A DNA stretch of 64,000 nucleotides from the NCBI GenBank assembly GCA_017560255.1, contig JAFYOI010000058.1, forward strand, positions 120,370 through 184,369, given 5' to 3'. The number at the start of each line of letters is the position of its first letter. Position 1 is the first letter of the stretch. The stretch is from Clostridia bacterium. Its GTDB lineage: Bacteria > Bacillota > Clostridia > Oscillospirales > Acutalibacteraceae. Under the pieces are notes generated by a model. That model ran no database searches, was not told where the DNA came from, and worked only from the letters and a program-made list of their open reading frames with translations. Below are positions 40,514 to 48,315 of this stretch, piece after piece. Both the position numbers and the translations under genes were made by a program.

Positions 40514-41104
40514 TTATTCTTCATTGGCGGTTTCATCGCCGATGGTTTTTGAATCAAAGTCGGTTTCCTCCGCATCATCCTCTGCCTCGCTCTGCGCTTG
40601 CTCATCATTTGCGGCTGCTAAAGCGGCGCGTTTCTTCTCGCGGTCCGCTTTAAATTCAACAATCATTTCCCGTATCAATTTGAAAATCAAAAAAACTGCG
40701 CCGACCGTAATAAGACAATCCGCAAAATTGAACACGGGAAAATCAATAAAAGTTACCCTCAGATAGTCAATAACGTAGCCACGGAAAACTCGGTCAATCA
40801 AATTACCGAGTCCGCCCGCAAGGAGCATAACTGTTGCAACGGTATAGCAAACGCCTTTGATTTTATCCTTATACATCATATAAATGATGATAGCAATCGC
40901 AACAGCGGCAACAACAACCAAAAACCATCGTTTGCCTTCAAGCGCACCCCAAGCCGCTCCCGTATTCTCAACGTAGAACAACGAGAAAACGCCGTCAAAG
41001 ACAACAACTTCGCCTTTCGACACAAGCCAAAGATCAATTATTATTTTTATAAGTTGGTCAACCACAACCAACAAAGTTGCAATTATAAGGGATACCGTAG
41101 CCAG
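40514..41104 (-). CDS. lspA: lipoprotein signal peptidase LspA, apparent CTG start
   Basis: LspA cleaves the signal peptide of prolipoproteins within the membrane. Four hydrophobic segments are visible, with the catalytic aspartates in GNLIDRVFRGYVIDYL and FNFADCLI, and the conserved VENTGAAWG. The open frame continues far upstream into ileS without a usable start. AAAGGAG lies 9 nt before an in-frame CTG at 41104, and no ATG, GTG or TTG is nearer than the first membrane segment, so CTG is the best start (196 residues). The last 50 residues are a long charged, Glu/Asp-rich tail not usual for LspA. Confidence 0.88.
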   Translation of the reverse strand: MATVSLIIATLLVVVDQLIKIIIDLWLVSKGEVVVFDGVFSLFYVENTGAAWGALEGKRWFLVVVAAVAIAIIIYMMYKDKIKGVCYTVATVMLLAGGLGNLIDRVFRGYVIDYLRVTFIDFPVFNFADCLITVGAVFLIFKLIREMIVEFKADREKKRAALAAANDEQAQSEAEDDAEETDFDSKTIGDETANEE

Positions 41105-41126
41105 CCTGATTCTCTCCTTTCGAAAA

Positions 41127-41160
41127 CAGAAATACTCCCGGAGTTTTTTAAACTCCGAGC
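41127..41160 (-). terminator. weak terminator-like hairpin between ileS and lspA
   Basis: On the minus strand TACGCTCGGAGTT pairs imperfectly with AACTCCGGGAGTA around a 5-nt A-rich loop, followed by TTTCTGTTTTC. It may lower transcription into lspA rather than stop it. Confidence 0.5.
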
Positions 41161-41174
41161 GTATTTTTATGATT

Positions 41175-43970
41175 TTAGAAATTTTCTTTGATGATTTTAG
41201 CACATCTCGGGCAAAGTGTCGGGTGGTCACTATCGCTTCCAACCTCAGTGCTGTAAGACCAGCAACGCTCACACTTACCGCCATCAGCGGTTGCGACGCT
41301 GATGCTGAGTCCCTCAACAACACCTTTGAATTCGCCTTCACCCTTTTCAACCTTCGCTCCGGAAGTGATGAAAATAACGGAAAGAGCATTCTCGTTTGCT
41401 TTAAGGAAGTCATAGAGTTCACCGTCTGCAAACAATGTAACCTTTGCATCAAGAGATGAACCGATGATTTTAGATGCTCTTGCAATTTCAAGAGCCTTCT
41501 TAACGTCATCACGCACCTGATGGAGTCTATCCCATCTTGCAACGAGTTCATCATCCTTACCGATTACCATATCGGAGGGGATATCGTTGAAAAGTACGGA
41601 CTCTACGTTATCGGTGCTGCTATGCGGCATATAACCCCAGATTTCTTCGGAAGTAAACGCCAGAATGGGAGATACAAGAAGTGTGAGGCTTCTGAGAATC
41701 TTATGCATTACCATCTGAGCCGCACGTCTTGTTTCACTGTTTTCAGGTTCAATATACAATCTGTCCTTAATAACGTCAAGGTAGAAGTTTGACATATCAA
41801 CTACACAGAAATTGTGAATTGCATGGAAGATGATATGGTACTCGTAATTCTCGTACGCTTCGATACACTTGCTTACAAGCGCATCAAGGCGCATAAGAGC
41901 AAACCTGTCAATATCAAGGAGTTTATCTGCACAAACACTGTCACGGTCGGGCTCAAAATCATTGAGATTTCCAAGCATAAAGCGCGCAGTGTTTCTGATT
42001 TTTCTGTAAACTTCAGAAAGTTGTTTGAGAATATCGTTGGAAATTCTGATATCCGCGTGATAGTCGGAAGAAGCAACCCACAAGCGAAGAATATCAGCGC
42101 CATATTTCTCAACAATTTCGGACGGAACAATACCGTTACCCAATGACTTGGACATTTTTCTGCCCTCACCGTCAACTACCCAGCCGTGAGAAATTACGGT
42201 CTTGTAAGGTGCTATGCCCTTATAAGCAACAGAAGTGAGCAAAGAAGACTGGAACCAACCTCTGAACTGGTCAGCGCCCTCCAAATAAACGTCAACGGGA
42301 TATTTGAGGTACGGCCTTTGAGCACACACAGCGGTATGGCTTGAACCTGAGTCAAACCAAACGTCCATAATATCCTTTTCTTTATAAAACTCTCTATTGC
42401 TTGAACAATGTGGGCACTTGAAGTCTTCGGGCAAGAGTTCCTTTGCATCCTTGCTGAACCATACGTCAGAGCCGTGCTCACCAAACAATTTGGAAATTCT
42501 CATCATTACGTCGTAATCAACGATTTCCTTACCGCAATCCGCGCAATAGAACACAGGAATCGGCACACCCCATTTACGCTGACGGGAGATACACCAATCC
42601 TTACGCTCAGCAATCATAGAGCGAATGCGCTCCTTACCCCAATCGGGAAGCCACTGAACTTTCTGAGCCTCTTCAAGAGCCTGCTGCTTGAAATTATCGA
42701 TTGAGCAGAACCACTGACTTGTTGCGCGATAGATAATCGGCTGCTTACATCTCCAGCAATGCGGATACTGGTGAACGATTTTTTCGCTTGCATAGAGCGC
42801 GCCGATTTCGACAAGGTGCTTTTTGATAACCTTGCTTGCAACGTCCGTTTTAAGCCCCTTGAACATACCTGCCTCAGCAGTGAGGAAGCCTCTGTCATCA
42901 ACGGGAACAACGATTTCAAGTTCGCTGTATTTTTTGGAAACGTCAAAGTCCTCAACACCGTGGCCGGGAGCGGTATGAACGCATCCCGTACCTGCATCAA
43001 GAGTTACGTGGTCACCAACGATTACGAGGGATTTTCTGTCGAGGAAAGGATGCTGAGCGGTCATATATTCGAGTTCGCTACCCGCAATCTCGCCCACGAT
43101 TTCATACTCGTACTCATTGATTGCCATTACTTTCTCAGCAAGTTCCTTAGCAAGAACGTAATACTCTCCGTTAGCCTTTACAAGCACGTAGGTAAAGTCG
43201 GGGCCAACGCAGATTGCAACGTTACCGGGCAACGTCCAGGTGGTAGTTGTCCAGATTACGAAATAAGTCTTTGAAAGATCCGCGCCCATAGCGGAAAGTT
43301 TACCTTTATCGTCGGTTACGTTGAATTTTACGTAGATGGAATCGCAGGGATCTTCCGCATATTCAATCTCCGCCTCAGCCAAAGCGGTCTGGCACTCTGC
43401 GCACCAGTAAACCGGCTTAAGGCCCTTGTAGATATAGCCTTTATTTGCCATTGTTGCGAAGATTTCAAGTTGCATCTTCTCAAAATCGGGGGTGAGGGTA
43501 ATGTACGGATTATTCCATTCACCTATTCCGCCAAGTCGCTTGAACTGTTCTCTCTGGTCATCAAGGTAACCCAACGTAAAGTCACGGCACATTGAGCGCA
43601 GTTCTACGTCAGAAATTGTTGAATTGGCATCAATTCCCGCTTTTGCTCTGGCTTTGAGTTCAGTGGGCAAACCGTGAGTATCCCAACCGGGTACGTAGGG
43701 CGCTTTGAAGCCCGACATATTCTTGTACCTTACGATAAAGTCCTTGAGAATCTTGTTGAGCGCCGTTCCAAGATGGATATCTCCGTTTGCATACGGAGGG
43801 CCATCGTGCAATACGAACAACGGCTTTCCTTCGTTCTTCTCCATAAGGCGCTCATAACGGCTTTCATCGTACCATTTTTTGAGCATTTCGGGCTCTCTCT
43901 GCGGAAGTCCCGCCCTCATGGGGAAATCAGTTTTTAACAGATTAAGTGTCTGGTTGTAATCCTGCGACAT
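41175..43970 (-). CDS. ileS: isoleucyl-tRNA synthetase
   Basis: IleS (931 residues) is a class I synthetase that charges tRNA-Ile and edits valine. The HIGH-type motif is seen in PPYANGDIHLGTALNKIL (about 58-75), the KMSKS loop in KMSKSLGNGIVPSE, and the C-terminal zinc site in CERCW and CPRCAKII. The CP1 editing domain is present, so it is full length. It lies 33 nt after divIVA, as in many Firmicutes. There is no T-box in front of it, because the upstream gene is too close. Confidence 0.98.
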   Translation of the reverse strand: MSQDYNQTLNLLKTDFPMRAGLPQREPEMLKKWYDESRYERLMEKNEGKPLFVLHDGPPYANGDIHLGTALNKILKDFIVRYKNMSGFKAPYVPGWDTHGLPTELKARAKAGIDANSTISDVELRSMCRDFTLGYLDDQREQFKRLGGIGEWNNPYITLTPDFEKMQLEIFATMANKGYIYKGLKPVYWCAECQTALAEAEIEYAEDPCDSIYVKFNVTDDKGKLSAMGADLSKTYFVIWTTTTWTLPGNVAICVGPDFTYVLVKANGEYYVLAKELAEKVMAINEYEYEIVGEIAGSELEYMTAQHPFLDRKSLVIVGDHVTLDAGTGCVHTAPGHGVEDFDVSKKYSELEIVVPVDDRGFLTAEAGMFKGLKTDVASKVIKKHLVEIGALYASEKIVHQYPHCWRCKQPIIYRATSQWFCSIDNFKQQALEEAQKVQWLPDWGKERIRSMIAERKDWCISRQRKWGVPIPVFYCADCGKEIVDYDVMMRISKLFGEHGSDVWFSKDAKELLPEDFKCPHCSSNREFYKEKDIMDVWFDSGSSHTAVCAQRPYLKYPVDVYLEGADQFRGWFQSSLLTSVAYKGIAPYKTVISHGWVVDGEGRKMSKSLGNGIVPSEIVEKYGADILRLWVASSDYHADIRISNDILKQLSEVYRKIRNTARFMLGNLNDFEPDRDSVCADKLLDIDRFALMRLDALVSKCIEAYENYEYHIIFHAIHNFCVVDMSNFYLDVIKDRLYIEPENSETRRAAQMVMHKILRSLTLLVSPILAFTSEEIWGYMPHSSTDNVESVLFNDIPSDMVIGKDDELVARWDRLHQVRDDVKKALEIARASKIIGSSLDAKVTLFADGELYDFLKANENALSVIFITSGAKVEKGEGEFKGVVEGLSISVATADGGKCERCWSYSTEVGSDSDHPTLCPRCAKIIKENF

Positions 43971-44003
43971 AATTGTACTACTCTCCTTATGTTGTAAAAC
44001 GTT

Positions 44004-44927
44004 TTATTCGGGTTTCTCGTCGTTATTGAAAAATCCTGCAAACAAATCGTCTAAATTTTCTTCGTCATTGTCCGACGTTTCTTCTGCATCGGGGAAAGAA
44101 ATCTTAAAACCCGGTTTAATTTCATCGGGTTTAACATCATCGGCAGTTTCAGCGACGGTTTCAGAAACGTTATGTACCGTCAGATGCTCATTTTCCGCTT
44201 GCGCGGGCTCTTCAAAATCCGAAACGCTCTCCTGCGGCTGAACATCCTGCGCCGCGCCGCCCATTTCAAATTTAAATCCACCGAAAGCCTCTTTTATACG
44301 GCTGTTCTCCTGTGCCACTGCTTCGGCAAAAAAAGCATCAATATCGTCATACACAAATTTTTCGTCGACCTGTGCAGTCTGAACGTCAAGCTTCTTTTCG
44401 TAACTTGGCGTTCCTCCGCTCTGCTTATTTGTAGATTGAGCGGATGCTTTTCCGTCAACCATCGACTGAATGAGTGTCAGATGTTCGGTGTACATAGAAA
44501 GCAAACTCTTGCGGAATTTTTCCGACTCCGCCCTGACGTTTGCCAAAGCCTGCTCCTCTTTTTCACGAAGCGCTCTGACCTCATCAAGTGATGCGTTACA
44601 ATCGCCTATCTGCAACGATTTTTCAGTAGCATCGGTAATAATACGCTCCGCCTCAAGTTTTGCTTGCGTTATTATTCGTTCTGCCTCCTCGTTGGCATTG
44701 AGCAAAGTTTCGTCAGCATTTGCACCGCTGAACTGTTCCTTGCGTCTGTATTCTTCAATATTATCAACGAGCAGACGCAGTTTTTTTAGAAGTTCAGAGT
44801 TTTCCTTATAAAGTTGCTCATAAGATTCAGCAACATCATCGAAAAAACCGTCAACGTCGGACGTCTTGTATCCGCCCATAGTTGTCTTGGCAAACTCCTT
44901 CTCCCTTATCTGCGAAGGTTTTAACAT
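44004..44927 (-). CDS. divIVA: DivIVA/GpsB-type polar and septal protein
   Basis: This 307-residue coiled-coil protein marks curved membrane at poles and septa. The N-terminal lipid-binding domain is clear (MLKPSQIREKEFAKTTMGGY, DVDGFFDDVAESYEQLYKEN). A long coiled coil covers about 30-160, followed by an acidic, low-complexity C-terminal half (about 160-307) that is longer than in Bacillus. It follows sepF and precedes ileS, which is the conserved ylm-divIVA-ileS order. Confidence 0.95.
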   Translation of the reverse strand: MLKPSQIREKEFAKTTMGGYKTSDVDGFFDDVAESYEQLYKENSELLKKLRLLVDNIEEYRRKEQFSGANADETLLNANEEAERIITQAKLEAERIITDATEKSLQIGDCNASLDEVRALREKEEQALANVRAESEKFRKSLLSMYTEHLTLIQSMVDGKASAQSTNKQSGGTPSYEKKLDVQTAQVDEKFVYDDIDAFFAEAVAQENSRIKEAFGGFKFEMGGAAQDVQPQESVSDFEEPAQAENEHLTVHNVSETVAETADDVKPDEIKPGFKISFPDAEETSDNDEENLDDLFAGFFNNDEKPE

Positions 44928-44958
44928 AGAATATAAACCCCTTTAACCTATGGTTGTT

Positions 44959-45423
44959 TTAGAAAATAATGCTCTCGTCAGCAACGTCACCGCTGACCTC
45001 ACCGATAACAGCAGTATTTTTTGGTGTGAAAATAAAAGTCTTGCTCGCAACTTTTTTGCAAGTCGCTCCGTTTGCATAAGCAACACCAACAAGGAAGTCA
45101 ACAAGTCGTCTTGCAATCTCCATATTGGTTGATTCAAGATTGAGAACAACCGTGCGTTTTTCGTTGATGTTATCCGCAATTGAAGAAGCCTCGGTAAAAC
45201 TCTCGGGTTTTACCAAAACAACAGCAGGTTGATTCTGAGAATGTACGCTCATAATTTTGTTACCTCCCGTCGGCGAAGCAGGCATAGCCTGACTTCTGTA
45301 CTCGTTTATGTTCTGATTTGATGATTTGTTGTTGGACGCGGGTTTTGAATACACGACAAAATCGTTATCGTCATCATCATCAATACCGTCAACCATCTTC
45401 TTAAACTTATCCATAAGTCCCAT
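44959..45423 (-). CDS. sepF: cell division protein SepF
   Basis: SepF (154 residues) anchors FtsZ to the membrane and shapes the septum. An N-terminal amphipathic helix (GLMDKFKKMVDGI) is followed by an acidic and Asn-rich linker and the SepF core from about residue 65 (AVVLVKPESFTEASSIADNI, VVLNLESTN, RRLVDFLVGVAYANG). It starts 12 nt after yggS. The Bacillus neighbours ylmG and ylmH between sepF and divIVA are missing. Confidence 0.95.
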   Translation of the reverse strand: MGLMDKFKKMVDGIDDDDDNDFVVYSKPASNNKSSNQNINEYRSQAMPASPTGGNKIMSVHSQNQPAVVLVKPESFTEASSIADNINEKRTVVLNLESTNMEIARRLVDFLVGVAYANGATCKKVASKTFIFTPKNTAVIGEVSGDVADESIIF

Positions 45424-45435
45424 TGTACTTTCCTC

Positions 45436-46149
45436 CTATACGTTATAGTTTCTCCGTCCAAATATACCTGTGCCCACTCTGACGAGTGTTGCACCGCATT
45501 CAACGGCAATCTCGTAGTCTCCGGACATACCCATCGACAATACGCCCATATTACTATTATCCATTTTTTTGCGCTCAATGTCAATAAACAGTTGCGCCAT
45601 ATTTGAAAAAAACTTGTATTTTTCCAAATTGTCTACGTTTGCAGGCGGTATTGCCATCAATCCGCGCACCATAATCCCGTTAAATTGACTTATTTCGTCA
45701 GCAATTTCAAAGAGTTGCTCGGGCAGAATCCCGCTCTTGCTCTCCTCCCTGCCGATATTTACCTGTAACAATACGTTGGTTTTTATACCGAGTTCGATTG
45801 ATTTTTTGCTTATCGCCTCAGCAAGCCGAACGCTATCAACCGATTCAATCATATCAACTTTACCGACAATTTTTGAAACTTTATTGGTTTGCAAATGGCC
45901 TATAAGGTGGGCGGAAACACCGCCGAGATTAAGTTCATCACGCTTTTGCAAAAACTCCTGCACCTTATTTTCTCCGATGTACTTAATACCGCATGAAAGA
46001 GCGTGATTTATGCGCGCGACGTCAACGGTTTTTGTAACGGCAACAAGGTTTACGGAATCTGCCGCACGTCCAGACTTCAAAGCCGCTTTTGTAATATTTT
46101 CCCGTATTCGCTTTATGTTCTCGGAAATATTATAAAACTCGTCCGTCAT
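45436..46149 (-). CDS. yggS: PLP homeostasis protein YggS/YlmE (PLPBP family)
   Basis: This 237-residue single-barrel protein binds pyridoxal phosphate, probably through Lys40 in LVAVTKTVD, and balances vitamin B6 and amino acid pools. YIGENKVQEF, HLIGHLQTNK and LSMGMSGDYEIAVECGATLVRVGTGIFG are family-typical. The ATG at 46149 is chosen because GAGGGG lies 10-11 nt upstream and the family starts here; the frame itself runs further into the preceding gene. It overlaps the HlyD-like gene by 20 nt. The pairing with sepF is conserved in Firmicutes. Confidence 0.94.
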   Translation of the reverse strand: MTDEFYNISENIKRIRENITKAALKSGRAADSVNLVAVTKTVDVARINHALSCGIKYIGENKVQEFLQKRDELNLGGVSAHLIGHLQTNKVSKIVGKVDMIESVDSVRLAEAISKKSIELGIKTNVLLQVNIGREESKSGILPEQLFEIADEISQFNGIMVRGLMAIPPANVDNLEKYKFFSNMAQLFIDIERKKMDNSNMGVLSMGMSGDYEIAVECGATLVRVGTGIFGRRNYNV

Positions 46150-47353
46150 ACAAATTCTTCCCCTCATAAATAACGCTGTCGTGAACTTCCAGAGTCGAGT
46201 CGTTACCAAGTGCCGAGCCCTCGACTATCATATAGTCACCCTGCACGTAGATACATTCGGTTTTTCTGAAGCGCACAAGATTACCGACCAATACGTAAAC
46301 ACCCGTTTCACCGTCTTCGTTAGTTCTGAGCGCCTGACTTCTGATACGGATTCCACTGTATTTTTCAAGGCGAAGTTGCAAAGTTTCAATACGGAAATTT
46401 GCAATCTTTTCATTCATCAAAGTGCTTTCAAGCACAAGCACACAGTGCTCAGCATCCGCATTTGTAATTGAATGGATTTTCATTTTGAATGAAGCAATAT
46501 CCTCGAAAGGCATATTAACTTCAATCATATCACCCGTTGACACACTGTTTATTGCCGCAGTGTCAACAACGCAGAGAAAATACCACGTAAAGCTTTCGTT
46601 AATCTTGCCTACTGCCGAATTTTCTATTGCAGACGGCTTAGAATTTATTGCAGAATTTATCTGCTCCATTGTAATATTTCCAATCCGATCATAACTGAAA
46701 ACATTCTCGTACCCGTCAACTTCTCCCGTGTAGTAGCCCACCTTGCCCGAAGTTACGGTAACTGCGCCCGCCTGCTCGGTCAATGTCTGTTTACGCGCTT
46801 TAAGCGCCGATATCGTCTGCTCAAGGTCAAAAGATTCACCGGTCAGAAGTTGCCTTCTTGTGATATACAACCCCATATCCTTTACCTTTGAAGATACAAG
46901 CGAAAAATCATTTGTTTCAACAGCGTTGAGTATATCGTAATACGTTGACTTCAGATTGTTGTCGTTTGTCGTTTTATCAATATTGTGGGTCTGCTGTTGA
47001 CGATAGATTGTTTCGTAATATTCAATGTCTTCATTTACGGCCTGCAACTCCTGATATGCCTGAGCCGCCGCTGCGCTTGCAAACAAACGCTTTACAACTG
47101 TTGTTGCTGCAACCTTTGTGCCGTCCTCAACGGCATTGACCGCAACACCGCTCTTATCGGAATAAATGATGCTTTCATCACGCACCGCAAAACCCTGAGT
47201 TTCAATCATGTTGTACGCTGTGTACGATATTGCCGATTCGGTAGAAATAGGCACACCCAAAACCGAACTTGCAAATTGATAAACGACGTAGAAGGTCGCT
47301 ATAATCAAAGCAAACACCATAATCAGTCGTTTATATATTTTAGTGTTCTCCAC
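46130..47353 (-). CDS. HlyD-like membrane-anchored adaptor protein of unknown partner
   Basis: This 407-residue protein has a cytoplasmic start, one membrane segment at about residues 10-28 and a large extracellular part. Residues about 45-80 and 200-280 look like the split lipoyl/barrel-sandwich halves of HlyD-type adaptors (GFAVRDESIIYSDKSGVAVN), with a helical hairpin between (about 85-200). No inner-membrane transporter gene is adjacent. The start is GTG at 47353, with AAAGGA 9 nt upstream; it overlaps miaA by 14 nt and yggS by 20 nt. Similar proteins occur before yggS-sepF in other Clostridia, to my knowledge, and have no assigned role. Confidence 0.75.
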   Translation of the reverse strand: MENTKIYKRLIMVFALIIATFYVVYQFASSVLGVPISTESAISYTAYNMIETQGFAVRDESIIYSDKSGVAVNAVEDGTKVAATTVVKRLFASAAAAQAYQELQAVNEDIEYYETIYRQQQTHNIDKTTNDNNLKSTYYDILNAVETNDFSLVSSKVKDMGLYITRRQLLTGESFDLEQTISALKARKQTLTEQAGAVTVTSGKVGYYTGEVDGYENVFSYDRIGNITMEQINSAINSKPSAIENSAVGKINESFTWYFLCVVDTAAINSVSTGDMIEVNMPFEDIASFKMKIHSITNADAEHCVLVLESTLMNEKIANFRIETLQLRLEKYSGIRIRSQALRTNEDGETGVYVLVGNLVRFRKTECIYVQGDYMIVEGSALGNDSTLEVHDSVIYEGKNLYDGRVL

Positions 47354-48302
47354 TGTCTTTCTTCCTTTCTTCAAGATAGATGCGCTTGGCGCGTTCAAGC
47401 ACGCTGTCCTGCGCCTGCTCATCATCGGCATATATCCATTTTATTCTTTCGTCACGTCTGAACCACGTCAACTGTCGTTTTGCGTAACGTCTTGTCTGAA
47501 TTTTAAGATTTTCCGCCGCCTGCTCCAAAGTTGCTTCGCCACGGAAATACATTTCAAGTTCTTTATGTCCGATCGCCTGTGCCGCTGTTTTCTCGGTCTT
47601 CTCCCTCATTGTGCGCGCCTCGTCAACAAGTCCGTTTTCCATCATAATGTCAACGCGTAGATTTATTCGGGCGTAAAGATTTGCCCTGTCAAGATAGTCT
47701 ATTCCTATCACAACGGGAGAATAGGGCGACGGATTTCGGCGCGAACGCTCAACTTGCTCACTCATAGTGACGCCCGTCGTTTTATAGAGTTCCAGCGCTC
47801 TTATGATGCGACCGAGGTTGTTGGGGTGAAGTTTTAGCGCGGTTTCTTTATCAACGAGCATAAGTTCGTCAAGAAGAGCCTGAGCGCCCTCTTTTTCAGC
47901 ACGCTCACGAAGAAAACTCCTGTACTGCTCATCACCGCCCGCATCGACGAACTCAATGTTATCAATCAGCGAATTAACGTAAAGTCCTGTGCCGCCGACG
48001 ATTATCGGCAATTTGCCACGGGAATGAACGTTGCGTATGCGCTCAGCGGCAAGTTCAACGTATCGGGCAACGCTGAACGACTCAGTAACGTCAAGAAAAT
48101 CAATCAGGTGATGCGGTATTCCGTCCATTTCATCGGCTGTGGGTGTCGCCGTCGCTATCCCCATATTTTTATAAATCTGCATTGAGTCCGCAGAAATTAC
48201 CTCTCCGTCAAAGAATTTTGCCATACCGATTCCCAGCGATGTCTTTCCGCTCGCTGTTGCACCTACTATTACGAGAAGTGGGATTTTTTTATCGGTTGAC
48301 AT
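47340..48302 (-). CDS. miaA: tRNA dimethylallyltransferase MiaA
   Basis: MiaA (320 residues) adds dimethylallyl to A37 of tRNAs that read codons starting with U, making the substrate of MiaB. The P-loop GATASGKTSLG is at about 14-24, followed by DSMQIYKNMGIATATPT and PHHLIDFLD. The ATG at 48302 is chosen because GAAAGGA lies 8-9 nt upstream; the frame extends into mutL without support. Both MiaA and MiaB lie in this operon, so the ms2i6A pathway is complete here. Confidence 0.96.
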   Translation of the reverse strand: MSTDKKIPLLVIVGATASGKTSLGIGMAKFFDGEVISADSMQIYKNMGIATATPTADEMDGIPHHLIDFLDVTESFSVARYVELAAERIRNVHSRGKLPIIVGGTGLYVNSLIDNIEFVDAGGDEQYRSFLRERAEKEGAQALLDELMLVDKETALKLHPNNLGRIIRALELYKTTGVTMSEQVERSRRNPSPYSPVVIGIDYLDRANLYARINLRVDIMMENGLVDEARTMREKTEKTAAQAIGHKELEMYFRGEATLEQAAENLKIQTRRYAKRQLTWFRRDERIKWIYADDEQAQDSVLERAKRIYLEERKKDSGEH

Positions 48303-48315
48303 AATATTTTCCTTT

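Noticed and set aside
41105..41554. Upstream extension of the lspA frame by 150 codons into ileS
   Set aside because: The extension overlaps the coding end of ileS in another frame, carries no membrane or peptidase features, and the Shine-Dalgarno sequence lies after it.
43971..44003. A T-box riboswitch before ileS
   Set aside because: Only 33 nt separate ileS from divIVA, and no T-box sequence (TGGN in a bulge plus terminator) can fit.
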